Translations under genes and position numbers: made by a program
The notes under the pieces: model-generated
Database searches by the model: none
Told to the model about the DNA's origin: nothing
The model's input: the letters and a program-made list of their open reading frames with translations, nothing else
NCBI RefSeq assembly: GCF_014066305.1
Contig: NW_023501046.1
Span: 414,001 to 478,000, forward strand
DNA from: Letharia columbiana
Taxonomy: Eukaryota > Ascomycota > Lecanoromycetes > Lecanorales > Parmeliaceae
Direction: 5' to 3'
Length of the DNA: 64,000 bases
Shown here: positions 35,303 through 47,361 of the stretch, piece by piece
Position numbering within the stretch: the stretch's first letter is position 1
Layout of the letters: every line of letters starts with the position of its first letter

Positions 35303-36757
35303 TAATGAGTTCCTGAGCGTTGTTGCATGGCGCCGGAGTCAAGGATAAAGGACCCATCTTGCATTATCACACAAATGTATATTCTTCAAGAGAGTGATCA
35401 CTCACACCATCTTCTCCGATCCTGGCCACGGTCAAGGCACATGACCAAGCGTGCTGGTGGCTCTTCTGTACAATTGAGGGGAGTGACGGAGGCTTACGGG
35501 GGTTACGAGTACTACTAGGATACAAAGATATTCGAACATCCAATAGTCTTGTGGATATCCTTTTCGGTCTTACGACTCGAGCGGGCCATCTGATATAAGA
35601 CATACTTGTGAATGATAAGAGTGGTATGGAGTAGTTTCCAATTATTCAATGCATGCTGTGCATATGAGGGAAATAGGGTTCGCTAATCTCTGGCTCCCAG
35701 GCCTCATGAAAAATGCTTGTTGTTCATCAGATACCAAAAGGCATTATCTTGTCTTCAGCGGCACTCCGACACCACACTGGGTCTGCAGAGTGCCTAAGTG
35801 CTTGACTCTATGATTGTTATATCATCATATGAACAGATTTTTGATGGACGTCTGGCCCGTATGACCGAGCACACCTTGCCTTTTCTGTCTTCTGCTCCCA
35901 TGACGATGGTGCGAGGGAACGCGAAGGACCAGAAACCCAAGATACAGAGCCGTAGTAATGAGAAGAATGATAGGGACTCCTCGCCTCAGCTGTAAGCCCC
36001 ATTGAGTTACCATCATCTTCCTCGCTCCAATCCGGAAACCAGAGCAAGTCAGAAGAAGGCAATCACATGTCTATCCATCTCGACGAATGTATCCTCCATC
36101 CACGCACCTATGAGCTCCCTTCCTCACATCCAAACACGATCATGACCTCCTCTTCCCACTCCCAACCCAAGCCATGCGGTGCACAGATCAGTCGAGCTCG
36201 GACTCTTATCTTCGCCCATGCGGTCTCTCAGACTGCACCCCGGCGCCCGAGAAGAAAGTGAGAGGAGTACCAACAGCCAGGAAAGGGGTTATGAGGGTAG
36301 GAGAGGTGGGGAGGAGATGAACCCCGAAAGTTGCTTTTATGGGGGTGCGTTTCCGCTTTCTCAGTACTCCAAGGAGCAAGAGGTGTCCGGGGACTTTCTC
36401 CCAAAGCACTATGTGTAATCGTGAGAAGCCTAAAACACGAGTGTATCGACTTCTCCGTTTGTAAGCTTTGAGTGCGATTATCTGAGCGAGGAGTGAACAG
36501 AAGAAAGAGAGATTGTGGCACAAGTTTTGGCTCAGAAAAGTCGGTAGGGCTTAGCGCGGAAATGTACAGACGCAGACGCGCAGGACGCGCTGGAATTTGG
36601 ACGATACTGACAACTGCTTGAAGCGTCTTGACATTATGGCCAGGGGTAAAGTAATCCTTTTGCTACAACAAATGGACTGAGAGCTTCAACACTTTCCCGT
36701 TTCTTCCCTTGTTGCTCTCCACTTTTCTTCTGTGTTGCCAGTTCTCAGACCTCAAAA
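35303..36757. other. 1.45-kb intergenic region KEX1 to RAE1
   Basis: Several short open frames occur on both strands (for example 35817-36062 and 36206-36523 minus), but none has conserved sequence, sensible splice sites or a recognisable domain. I see no tRNA or repeat. It should contain the KEX1 3' UTR and the RAE1 promoter, with a pyrimidine-rich stretch just before the RAE1 start. Confidence 0.4.
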
Positions 36758-37904
36758 ATGTCCGGCCTCTTCGGAAGTGCAACCAGCGCAAGTGCATCCG
36801 CCGCAAACAGTACCACGGGCGATATCTCGAAAGACGTTACACTGAGCAACCCACCAGAAGACAGCATCTCAGATATCTCATTCTCCCCCCAATCAGAACA
36901 TCTCGCCGTTGCATCATGGGACAAGAAAGTCCGCATCTACGAAATCAACGCACAAGGAGGGAGTGAAGGGAAAGCTCTCTTCGAGCATGAAGGTCCTGTA
37001 CTGAGCTGCTGCTGGTCGAAGGTACCTATCTCAATCTTGTGTATCTGTGGGCGCCCCACACTGACACTTGTCGCAGGATGGTACGAAAGTAGTCGGCGGT
37101 GGTGCCGACAAAGCAGCTCGCCTCCTCGACCTTGGCGCTGGCGCTACTACTGCTCAGCAAGTCGCTGCCCACGACCAGCCAATACGCTGCGTGCGCATGA
37201 TCGATGTCCCTGGACAAGCTACACCAGTGCTTGTGACGGGGTCCTGGGACAAGACAGTCAAATACTGGGATCTACGGCAACCCAACCCCGTAGCAAGTGT
37301 CGGGTGCCAAGAGCGAGTTTACAGCATCGATAGTAAAAACAACCTCCTCGTCATCGGTACAGCGGACCGGTACATCAACATCGTGAACCTTGACAAACCA
37401 ACCGAATTCTACAAGACCCTACAATCTCCACTGAAGTGGCAGACCCGCGTGGTAACCTGCTTTTCGGATTCTTCTGGCTTCGCCGTCGGCAGCATAGAAG
37501 GCCGTTGCGCCATTCAATACGTCGAAGAGAAAGATTCATCTTCAAATTTCAGCTTCAAATGCCACAGACAAACACCACCCAACACCAGAGACATCAGCAA
37601 CGTCTACTCCGTCAATGCTATTTCATTCCATCCCGTTCACGGGACATTCAGTACTGCAGGCTCTGACGGCACATTCCACTTCTGGGACAAAGACGCGAAG
37701 CATCGCCTGAAAGGGTATCCAGAGGTTGGAGGGACCATTTCAAGTACCGCCTTCAATCGGGGCGGGAATATTTTTGCCTATGCCGTGAGCTATGATTGGA
37801 GCAAGGGGTATTCCGTGAATACTCCACAGACGGTGAACAAGGTCATGTTGCACGCGGTACAGGGGGACGAGTGTAAGCCGAGGCCGAAGGCTGTGAAGAG
37901 ATGA
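36758..37904 (+). CDS. GLE2: mRNA export factor RAE1/GLE2 (WD40)
   Basis: Exons are 36758-37021 and 37077-37904 with a 55-base intron. The product is 363 residues, the usual size. WD repeats are recognisable by LAVASWDKKVRIYE, VTGSWDKTVKYWDLR and TAGSDGTFHFWDK. The Gle2-typical segments LKWQTRVV, GSIEGRCAIQYV and the C-terminal GGNIFAYAVSYDWSKGY are present. Rae1/Gle2 is a seven-bladed propeller that binds the GLEBS motif of nucleoporin Nup98/Nup116 and serves mRNA export (family knowledge). The last-repeat sequence YDWSKG is a good family marker. Confidence 0.95.
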
Positions 37905-38238
37905 TCCCGCGAAGGAACAGTCAAGTTTGACATTCCTCAAAATGAAAGGCAGGAACGGTTCGGTGATTTTTTTTGAGCGGCTTAGATACCACCAAGCGTT
38001 TGGCGAAGAGCAGTGGAAGCTCGTAAGGGGGTTACCAGGTCATTTGTGGAGATCTGTGGCCAGGGACTGTATCAAGGATGCAGCATCACAGGAATGATTT
38101 TAATGAACTCCTTTTGACCCCAGAGCTGCGGGCGGTAAAAAGCTGGATAGGAATACAAACTCACCAAAACAGACTTTGACCATTTCACACGATTTGATGC
38201 TTTACATGTCCGTTACTAAGCTATCTCGGCTTCATACC
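37905..38238. other. Intergenic, convergent 3' ends
   Basis: About 330 bases between the RAE1 and aconitase stop codons. Nothing else is seen. Confidence 0.5.
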
Positions 38239-40891
38239 TTAGTTCTTCGTACCCTCTTTCTTGGCCAGCAAATTCAATGCACTCCCTGCTAATATGAATC
38301 CAGCCTGATCTTTGCTGATCGTATGTCTGACCTTGATTATCTGCTCTCCGTCCTTCTTTTCACACTTCAGACTTACGTCTCCTTTGCCGCCGTTTCGTAA
38401 CATGTCATACAGACCGATTGTAGACACCACGTCTCCTGCCCGGACTGTTTCATAGTCGCCCTCGTTGTCAAAGACCAGAGGTACGATTCCTTGCTTCTTC
38501 AAATTCGTCTCATGTATCCTAGCGAAGCCTTTGGCGAGTATGACACGCGCGCCCAGATATCTAGGCTGCAACGCAGCATGCTCTCTCGCACTACCTTCGC
38601 CGTAGTTACTCTCAGCAACCACCATCCACTCTTTCCCTTGGTTCTTCCACTTCTCAGCTAGTTGCGGAATGCCGCTTTTGGGCGGCTCACCAGACTCTGC
38701 AAGATTATAATGGTCGTAAGCGATGTTTGTCTCGCCAGTCTCTGCATTCACGGCGCCAATCAGCGTATTCGCACTTATATTAGGTAGATGGCCTTTGTAT
38801 TTAAGCCATGGGCCTGCAGCGGAGATTGTATCCGTCGCTTGATGATTTCGGAGTCAGCATTACTCTTTTGGGAGGGATTCTGAAATCGCGAGACATGTCT
38901 CAGGAGCAGACAACTCTGGAGACATATTTGACGACTCGTAAGACAGCGTGAATGGGGAAGAATTGCCTCGGAAATTATAACGTACTGCATTGACCTTTGA
39001 CTTTATATAGGACACGGAGACCTTCAAGTTCTCCAGCAGGAAATGGAGCAAACGGTTCAAGAACGGCCAGACGATCGGAAGTTGGAGATATGATGACGGG
39101 ATGGTCAGGAGAAGGAACACCAGGATTTGGGGCGAACTCTGGCTTGCCTTGGGCAAAGCCTGCAGACGGGAGGTCGAGTCCTGAAGGAGGAGAGAATTGG
39201 AATGGGTTGCCAGAGGGCGTGGGAATTGTGTCGGTCAGTGGGTTGAAGATTGTGCTGCCTGCATACGACATAGCGGTGACGATCTCGGGTGAGGCAAGAA
39301 AATTCATAGTTGATGGGTTGCCATCGTTTCGCCCCTTGAAGTTACGGTTATAGGATGAGAAAATGGCATTCGTTTCACCTTTCGAGACGCCATCGGTACG
39401 TTTCCACTGGCCGATGCATGGTCCGCAAGCATTGGCTAGGACAGTGCCACCAGCGGAGGAGAAGGTCTCCAACGTCGAGTCGCGGGCAAGTGTTGCTCGG
39501 ATTTGCTCACTGCCTGGTGTGATGAAAAAGTCGGCCTTGGGCTCCAAACCGACAGCTGATGCTTGCTTGACAATATTTTCGGCCCTGGTCATATCCTGGT
39601 ACGAGCTGTTTGTGCAACTTCCGATCAATCCTGCGCCAAAAGATTCCGGCCATTTGTTGATCTTGACCGCATCCTTGAATTGTGAAAGAGGCGTGGAGAG
39701 ATCTGGCGTGAATGGTCCGTTGATATGCGGTTCAAGACTAGAGAGGTCGATAGTAACAACTTCGTCGTATAGGGCCTCGGGGTCAGCGCGGAGCAACTGG
39801 TTTCCCTCTCCACTCAGTAGAGCGTAAATGCCGACTTCGCGCAATAAATCAAATCTATGCGTCGATCGCAGGTAAGGCATCATGCTCTGCGTGAACGGAA
39901 ATAACGACGTCGTGGCACCCACTTCGGCTCCCATATTGGATATTGTAGCCATGCCAGTACAGCTGAGAGTGTGTACACCCGGGCCAAAGTATTCAATGAT
40001 AAAACCCGTGCCCCCCCGTACAGTCAGGAGACCTGCCAGCTTCATGATAACGTCTTTTGGGGCAGCCCAACCGCTCAACTGCCCTTGCAGTTTAACACCC
40101 AGAATTCGGGGAGCTTTCAATTCCCACGGCGCATCCACCATGGCATCTACTGCATCGGCGCCACCAACACCAATAGCGATGGCACCCAAGCCGCCGGCAT
40201 TTGGAGTGTGACTGTCGGTTCCGAGCATCATGAGGCCCGGCGCAGCATAATTCTCCAGGACAGTCTGATGTATAATACCCGCGCCAGGCGGCCAGAACTC
40301 GATCCCATACTTTTTAGCCGCTGACTCTAGGAAATCAAAGACCTCCTTGTTACCGGTAATCGAAGCAGGAAGATCAACGTCTGCGCCTCTTTCCCCGACT
40401 ATCATATGGTCACAATGGATACTCGTAGGCACTGCAGTAGATGGGAGGCCGCAAGACATGAATTGCAGCAGCGCCATCTGTGCAGATGCATCTTGCATGG
40501 CCACCCTGTCCGGCTTGAGTTTGAGAGTGGCATTTCCCCGGACAACCTTGCCACTTTGGGTGTTTGATAGCAGAGATTCTTCGACGCTATATAAATGCGA
40601 GTATAGAATTTTCTCCGCGAGAGTGAGCTGCGTCTCTCTCCCAAGTACATTGTAAACTTCCTTCAGCTTTCTGAGAAGGCCTTTGTAGGGAGGGATTCTC
40701 GAGGCGACATTCGAAGCTGCCAGAGTCTTTGCTGTTGTCTCTGTGGCCAAGAATCGAAGGTGAAGGCGGCCATTTGGGCGCAGACGTTTAATATTCTGAC
40801 AGGGTCAATGAAAGTGACTGTCTGATAACGCGAATGTCAAACCAACCTTCAATGAAGCAACTGCTCTAGATTGCGCACATAACGAGTGCAT
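38239..40891 (-). CDS. ACO2: Mitochondrial aconitase-family hydratase (probable ACO2 / second aconitase)
   Basis: Minus-strand exons are 40847-40891, 38986-40795 and 38239-38837; introns are 51 and 148 bases. The product is 817 residues. The first exon encodes a presequence start (MHSLCAQSRAVASLK), continued after the intron by NIKRLRPNGRLHLRFLA, a good mitochondrial targeting signal. The 4Fe-4S ligands are the Cys of GLIGSCTNSSY and the two of ANACGPCIGQW. The substrate-binding block MLGTDSHTPNAGGLG and the swivel-domain NYGEGSAREHAALQPRYLG are intact. Length and divergence from the main citric-acid-cycle enzyme suggest the Aco2-type paralogue, linked in fungi to homocitrate dehydration in lysine synthesis (inference). 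No second aconitase is in the window to compare. Confidence 0.9.
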
Positions 40892-41426
40892 GATCGCTAC
40901 ATACTACTTTTGATGATTACAGGGACGGTTGAGCCAACATCGGTTAAATCTTTTCGTATTCAACTCTAGACACTGACAATGACAAAAGCCCAGGCTTTCT
41001 GACCTTCCCCCACCGCGCAAAAGAATGTCAACCTTTGCAGAACTGATCGAGTTTTCAGTACTGGTTTCTCGATATACAATCCTACGTGTTTACGGGTGTT
41101 TGCACTACTGAAACTCAAGCCTTGAAGAATAGGGATCTTTCACATGATTAGACAATGCATGAATTAATTAGTCCGAACTACCCACAGCGAAATAAAGGTG
41201 ATGAGCAAAGACTGCTCCTAGTCCTGCTGTTTGACTATCCCAAGATCTCTGTCATCAAGCCAGCACTGCTTGTCTATAAAATGTGCATCTGCTCAGAAGA
41301 AAGCGAAGAGTTCGAAGTATGACTTGGCGTTGCCGCTGGAGATGCGCAATGTTCCGCCAAAGCGATGCTTCGAGCAGGCTCTATACATGACAAGCGACAT
41401 CGACCCACTATGGAGTTTTAGGTGAT
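40892..41426. other. Intergenic region upstream of the aconitase gene
   Basis: About 535 bases. One short open frame (41231-41425 plus) has no support. It should hold the aconitase promoter and the 3' UTR of the next minus-strand gene. Confidence 0.4.
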
Positions 41427-41619
41427 TCACAGGGCCATGGCGATACCAGCGACTGCCAGGAGTCCAGCAGCGACAGAGCCAACATTCTTTGTTGCGGCCC
41501 CAGTAAAGCTTGGTCCGGATCCAGTCTTTGACGGAGAGACGGGTGTGATTGGAGAGCCGGAGGCTGCACCCGATCCTGAGCCTGAGCCTGAGCTTGAGGC
41601 TGCACCCGATCCTGAGCCA

Positions 41620-41707
<88 letters not shown>

Positions 41708-42423
41708 TTGATCCTGATCCTGATCCTGAGCTCGAGCCCGAACCTGCGGTGCCGGTTGCGAAGGGGCCCGATGCGCCGGTTCCAGTTGCAAGTCCAGTAG
41801 CGCCAGCTACGCCACTAGTGCTGTCGACGAGAGTCAGTCGAAGAGCTATTATGGTCAACGGATTTTGGTGTCTTACACAACAGCTGTGGTTTTTGTGCAT
41901 GAACATTCTTTATCAAAGTATGTGGACGTGGACGTGTATACGACTGGGTAAGGCGCTGAGCTGTTGGAGCTGGCTGATGGAGATGCTGTGCCTGACGCAG
42001 ATGCCAAGCTTGAAGTTGAGTTAGAGCACGCTAAGAGAGTCGCTGAGTTAGCTAATGATCGATGAACCACGTGAGTAAAGGGCTTCACAACATACAGCCA
42101 TAACCCGCCTCCTCGCACGCGGTTTTGTATGAAGACAAAGCAGCGGCTTGGTCTCCAGAAGGGCAGAGATCCGACTGGATACGCGACTTGAACTCGGCCG
42201 CTTCTTTACAGCAAAGAGTTTTCTGGTCGGCTGCGTAATGTCCAGGTGATGCGGTCTGGAATGAGCTGCGTTGGGTGTTAGCTTATACGGCGACCTCGAC
42301 GTTGGAGGAGCTTTCATACGAAAAGACTTTCATGAAGCAGGCAGGCTGTACAACTGCTTGGGCAACTGCAACTTGAGCAGAGGCGGCGAAAAGAGCGCAG
42401 ACGAAAGCGGTTTTGGCGAACAT
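41427..42423 (-). CDS. GPI-anchored Gly/Ser-repeat surface protein with Cys-rich N-terminal domain
   Basis: Minus-strand exons are 42320-42423, 42096-42265, 41877-42051 and 41427-41820; introns are 54, 44 and 56 bases. The product is 280 residues. It has a signal peptide ([21 protein letters not shown]). A small Cys domain follows ([35 protein letters not shown]), which recalls CFEM-like domains but does not clearly match the eight-Cys pattern. Then come a Ser/Thr-rich linker with a CSCTKT motif, a long Gly-Ser dipeptide run, and a C-terminal hydrophobic tail ([16 protein letters not shown]) of GPI-anchor type. Likely a cell-wall or plasma-membrane surface protein (inference). The joined frame is continuous through all three splice sites, but no close family was recognised to confirm each one. 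Confidence 0.7.
41571..41730. repeat. CCTGAG hexanucleotide array inside the GPI-protein gene
   Basis: More than 15 consecutive copies of CCTGAG (minus strand CTCAGG, encoding Gly-Ser), with a few variant units (CTTGAG, CCAGAG, CCTGAT). The unit is in frame, so gain or loss changes the length of the Gly-Ser stalk without a frameshift. Confidence 0.9.
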
Positions 42424-43407
42424 GGCGAAGAATGTTTGTTGTTGCTTTGGTCTGGTGGGTCGATTACAAGAGCGAGAATTAAACTAAGTGAGTGTGTGTT
42501 GGGCAAGAGGATTGCGACAGAATGAGCTGAGTGCTAAAGAGCGACTGGGGGTCAAATGTGAAAATGAAGAAGGGTTACTTGGTGATGATAATGAAAAGAG
42601 GTGAAAGAGGTGAAAGAGAAGGAAGAAGAAGAGCGCGGCACGTGAAACCTGAAGGGGGAAAACTCAGGGGTTTTGGCTTGCGACTGCCTAATAATAACAA
42701 GCGTCTTACTAGGCCTTAGCCACATTTTGGCGTGTCCAGTCAGATTCGCGTCTGTTCCTTCGGCCGATTCCGCGTACCTGCATTATTTTAACGGCCTTTC
42801 CGTCAGCCTTGGAAGAATTTGTCTACGGGTAGATGTGTCGTGCCTCTGGAGAGCCAGACATTATTTTCATCTAGGTATAGTGAATATAGTTAGGAATGGG
42901 GGAACAAAACAAGTTTTCAAACAAAGCCGAGCATACGGGTTGGAAGTCCTTGAAGGCTTTGTATTTATTAGTGTTCCTATGAATATCAATAATATTGCCA
43001 GAGCGCTGCCGTATAATATAATGTTGGTGGCTTGAAACATCATTAACGGGTTGGACCTAGCTGAAGGTCGGCCCAAATTGCAACGGTGCTGGCCACAACT
43101 GCAAACGAGTCTAGATTGGTATTTGCTGAGACATAAAGTATCTCTCTTCAAGGAAGCCGGAAAGTTCATTCCCTTCCAGCATCGCGGCAAGATAGCCATA
43201 ACATTCTCAACCATGAATGGGCATCGTTGCGAGCCACTTCGTCAGAGAACAAAGCGGTCTTGAGGTGCAGCTTCTTGGATCTCTATTGATTCGAGCTTGG
43301 CGCTGGATTTGAACGATTCGATTCGGTTGCAGACTCGGCGCTGCCTACCCACGAGAGGATGGAATTATCTGGGATTCTAGGTGCAAGACACTGGTTCATC
43401 GCCCTGC
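42424..43407. other. Intergenic region, ~1 kb
   Basis: Promoter side of the GPI-protein gene and 3' side of SKI8. It contains a purine-rich run near 42595-42635 (GAAAGAGGTGAAAGAG repeated). Short open frames on both strands have no support. Confidence 0.4.
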
Positions 43408-44674
43408 TCATCCACCTGTAGCTTCCCTATAGAAAGAAATGCTCCGATTCGCTCCAGCTGTAGCAAACCCTTCATTCTTCCCCGTCTTCGGTAACCACTT
43501 GACGCTCCAAACGGTCTTCTCCGTCTCCATATGAGTCGCGACACATGTTCGCTGTTCGATAGACCAGACCTTGACTTTGCCGTCAAATGCGCTGCAACAC
43601 GTCATTAGAAAGCCTCGGAGAAGCCCACAGTGTCACAAGCATACCCGCTCAACAAATACTCTCCGCTATCGCTCCAGTCCAACGATAGTATCCATGCTCC
43701 GTGACCGGTAAGAGTTGCTACCTGGTCGCCAGAAGAGACATCATACAAGGCAATCACCCTGGAGTCACCAGCAGCTGCGAGTAGCGTACCTCTTGGGGAA
43801 AATGCAACGGCTCGTACAGGCTTGACGAGGCCTAGCAAGAACTCAGCAGATGTCAATGCACTCCAAAAGTGGGCGACTTGCCGGGCAGTGAGTGGAGTAA
43901 CCTTCCGGTATCATTGTTGAAGATGTAAATTCCACCATTCTCATGCCCAGAAGCAGTAAATCTTCCATTCACGGACTACCCATATATTAGCCACCATTTC
44001 TCGCACCCTTTTAGATAGCGACAGACTAAGTCTATGCTCATCCCGAAACTTCCTTTCGTCTCGAATTCGCGAATCTTGACCCCATCTGCAAGATTGTCCC
44101 ATACGTTGATTCTCCCATCAAAAGACGTAGCAGCAAGGTATTGTCCATCCTCAGAGAGGGCTATCGACCATATTTCTCCCGCTTTGTTGTCATCTGCACA
44201 GATGTCAGGATTCTAGTCTCTTCATACCGAAAACCTTTGGAGAAGGTGAAAAAGGGAAAGTCGCACCCACAATCTTGGTCCTTTCACTCCACCGCCCATC
44301 ATCTCGTACTGCCCAGATTTTGACTTCGCCCTCAAAGCCCACGCTTGCGGCTACCTGCCCATTTGTGCTTATGGCGGTATGGTGGCAGCCTAATTTGTGA
44401 GCATTATCAAGAGTCTGAAAGAGGGGAAAATCCGGTTGGTTGGTGGAGTGAACTCGGATGGACGAAGAGCCGGAAGAGGAGAGGATCTGAGATGCCGTAG
44501 TGCTTAGGGAAAAGATGTCTGTGGGATGGGCTAAAGCTTGATGAGAAAGAACATTGTAAAGGAAACGTCGATTAGTTGTAGACTTACCATGATCGATGGT
44601 GTGCGTGGTAAGGTATTGCTTTGACTGGCTAAAGTCAAATACGTTCCCTGAATCTGAGGTAATGAGCGTACCAT
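43408..44674 (-). CDS. SKI8: SKI8 / REC14-type WD40 protein
   Basis: Minus-strand exons are 44672-44674, 44588-44624, 44267-44530, 44027-44193, 43882-43975, 43645-43831 and 43408-43591. The product is 311 residues. The first coding exon is only the ATG; the second starts SKQYLTTHTIDHAHPTDIF, the usual N-terminus of fungal Ski8. WD repeats include ATSFDGRINVWD, TASGHENGGIYIF, AAAGDSRVIALYD and SAFDGKVKVWSI. Intron 43832-43881 begins with GC (GCAAGT) and is a GC-AG intron. Ski8 is part of the Ski2-Ski3-Ski8 complex that feeds mRNA to the cytosolic exosome and, in meiosis, helps Spo11 (family knowledge). Frame and conservation agree through all six junctions. Confidence 0.88.
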
Positions 44675-45046
44675 ATTTCACGAATTACGGAAATTGTTGC
44701 ACAATTGATGGTAATTGGACCTCGCAAGATTGAATGCAAGGGAATATCATTAGCGAAGAACGTTGTGAAGGTTAAAGAAGTGAGCTTCGGGAGTCTGGAG
44801 GTTTCCTCTACTGGCAGGGTTTACATCTTTCGAGCAAGCCATGAATGGGAGAATCATGCCCCAACCTTGCAACGGTCTGATGATTCACTCAAAGCTTTGC
44901 AGCTAGGAACGAATGATACTCTATGCTCATTGTACGCTGATGCACGGAACCTGAAGCTTTTGCATCACACCATACGCCAACCTAATGCTCCTCTGCACCA
45001 CGCTATACCGCCAAATGGAGTCCCTGATCTCGTATGCAATTATGTA
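44675..45046. other. Intergenic region upstream of SKI8
   Basis: About 370 bases between the SKI8 start and the end of the bL32m gene, both on the minus strand. An open plus frame (44705-45121) runs through it but has no recognisable content. Confidence 0.4.
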
Positions 45047-45522
45047 TCATGCGTCCACCGTTGCTGTCGTCTCTTTAGACCCTTCGGATCCCTTCTCACC
45101 CCACATATCTCTGATCTCTGAAGAAATCCAGCTTAGCAAAGTCCTAGTATCCAACTAGGTTGATACGAACCATTGACGCAAAACGGACACAGCAGATGCG
45201 CTCTCTTGACATTACCACAAGCCGAGCACTTATTCAGGGCAGTCACATCTTTCAAAGCCTTCCCAGCCATGAATCGTTGACGCTTTTTCCTATGTGATGT
45301 CTTCTTTTTCGGCACCGCTCGCAGAATTGATTCCCAGAGCCCAGCTAATATTGATGGGACGTCGAATCGTGTGACTGTGGACATGGTAACTGATAGCTGT
45401 AAAATGGGTTGTAGGATATGTCCGAGAAAGGGGGCGGTCCTTGCACGTAATGGTGATATTGTAATTGGAGAGGCCGTCGCGAAGGGCAAGAGCAGGCGGG
45501 GAAACTGCTGGTGTAGGGCCAT
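45047..45522 (-). CDS. MRPL32: Mitochondrial ribosomal protein bL32m
   Basis: Minus-strand exons are 45171-45522 and 45047-45117, with a 53-base intron. The product is 140 residues. A basic, hydroxylated N-terminal region of about 65 residues is the import sequence. The mature part has the L32 signature VPKKKTSHRKKRQRF and a zinc ribbon formed by the Cys pairs in CSACGNVKRAHLLCPFC, then EIRDMW. In yeast, mature bL32m is released by the m-AAA protease and placed in the large mitoribosomal subunit (family knowledge). The first ATG (MALHQQF) is used as start. The last codon of the zinc-ribbon exon is split by the intron. Confidence 0.92.
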
Positions 45523-45808
45523 GACGAGTAGCTGAGGCAATTCACAGTCTTCTTTTCTGGTGATTCGGTCGTGGATGGTACTTCGTTGGAGGAAGTATTG
45601 TTATTGATTTTGACTTTACAGAAAAGAGATCAAGGCTGCGCGCTAGCGCGAACCCCCTTTCAAATGTCTGCCGAAGCTCTTCTTCCCCAGCTGTTTCCTT
45701 CATCATTGAGTGATTGATGACCAACGAACCCAACCTTGACGCGCTGTCCTGAAGTCAGTTTGTTCCTCGTTTTAAGCATACTCAGGCTTCCACCCTGCTC
45801 AGCCCATC

Positions 45809-47049
45809 ATGGCAACTGCGATGTCTCCCCAACAAGGTCCCGTGATGCCCAAGAGCCATGTCGGTTTCGACAGCATTACTACCCAGATTGAACGCAAACT
45901 CCTCAAACGTGGTTTCCAATTCAACGTCATTTGCGTTGGTATGGCTAGAGTACACCCTCTATGGCGACAGGTTCTGATGCCTGACAATTGCTGCAGGTCA
46001 AACAGGATTGGGGAAATCGACCCTTATAAACACCATCTTCGCATCTCATCTCATAGACTCCAAGGGTCGCCTCTCTCCCTCTGAGCCTGTCCGAAGTACA
46101 ACCGAGATCCAATCAGTCTCTCACGGTGCGCTCAAAGATTTCCACATACTGGAGAAGTGCTAAAAACATATGATAGTAATTGAGGAGAATGGCGTACGCC
46201 TACGGCTCAACATTGTTGATACTCCAGGCTACGGTGATCAAGTGAACAACGACAGATGGTAAGGAGCCACGATCCACATTGATACTGCGGCAATCTAACT
46301 CGCTATAGTTGGGATCCCATTGTCAAGTACATCAAGGACCAGCACTCGGCATACCTGCGAAAGGAGCTTACGGCGCAACGAGAGCGATACATCCAAGATA
46401 CCCGTGTTCACTGTTGTCTTTTTTTCATTCAACCATCAGGTCATGCGTACGTTGCCCGTAGCATCAATGCTCGATTCCGCACAAGAATATACTAACTCTC
46501 TCCAGCCTCAAGCCCATAGATATTGTGGTTCTGAAGAAGTTGTCTGATGTCGTCAACGTGGTTCCTGTGATTGCGAAGTCTGATTCGCTGACCTTGGAGG
46601 AGCGCATGGCCTTCAAGGAGCGAATCAAGGAAGAATTCACGTTCCACAACCTGCGAATGTATCCTTATGATAACGACGAGCAAGATGAAGAGGAACGTGC
46701 CACAAACAGCAGTATCAAGGATCTCATCCCCTTCGCCGTGGTTGGATCAGAGAACTCGATCGTCGTTGGTGGACGATCAGTGCGTGGCCGCCAGAATCGC
46801 TGGGGTGTGATCAATGTCGAGGATGAGAACCACTGCGAGTTTGTGTCGCTGAGGAACTTTCTGACTCGCACGCACCTGCAAGACCTCATCGAAACTACCT
46901 CGCAGATCCATTACGAGACTTTCCGTGCGAAGCAATTGCTGGCGCTCAAAGAGAACAGTGCTGCTGGTCAAGGTAGCAGGCCTATCAGCCCGTCTGCGGA
47001 TCGGGAGTTGAGCCGGCAGTCACAAAGAATGACGATGAATGGATATTGA
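45809..47049 (+). CDS. CDC10: Septin, CDC10 group (AspD-like)
   Basis: Exons are 45809-45938, 45997-46125, 46177-46258, 46309-46446 and 46506-47049; introns are 50-59 bases. The product is 340 residues. The GTPase P-loop GQTGLGKST is completed across the first junction; G3 is DTPGYGD and G4 is AKSD. The septin-unique element follows in the C-terminal half ([23 protein letters not shown]). There is no C-terminal coiled coil, which together with the N-terminal [19 protein letters not shown] segment fits the Cdc10 group, the central dimer of the septin octamer. It works in cytokinesis and hyphal septation (family knowledge). It is divergent from bL32m across 286 bases. Confidence 0.93.
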
Positions 47050-47361
47050 ACCGGGAACGCCTGGAAAATTCTCCAGATTCCAGAAAAGTCCACGCGTCTC
47101 AGCATGCAGCGCCTCTAGTATTTACTTGCAAGGCCACTGGGAAATATGCGACTGAGATCTTCTGACCCACAAAATAACTGCAAGCGACTTTTCCTAGTGT
47201 TGTCCTGTTAGAGTTGCATTTGCTCATCATCAGAGCCCCAAAGATCCGTGTGGGCTGTGAACAGCACCAGTAGACCGCTCAGGTCTACTTAATTAGCATT
47301 ACACGATCATTATGAAGATGAGATCCTCTAGGACTCTATATTGGTTCAATCTGCGATAAAT
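47050..47361. other. Intergenic, convergent 3' ends
   Basis: About 310 bases between septin and guanylate kinase stop codons. Nothing else is seen. Confidence 0.5.
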
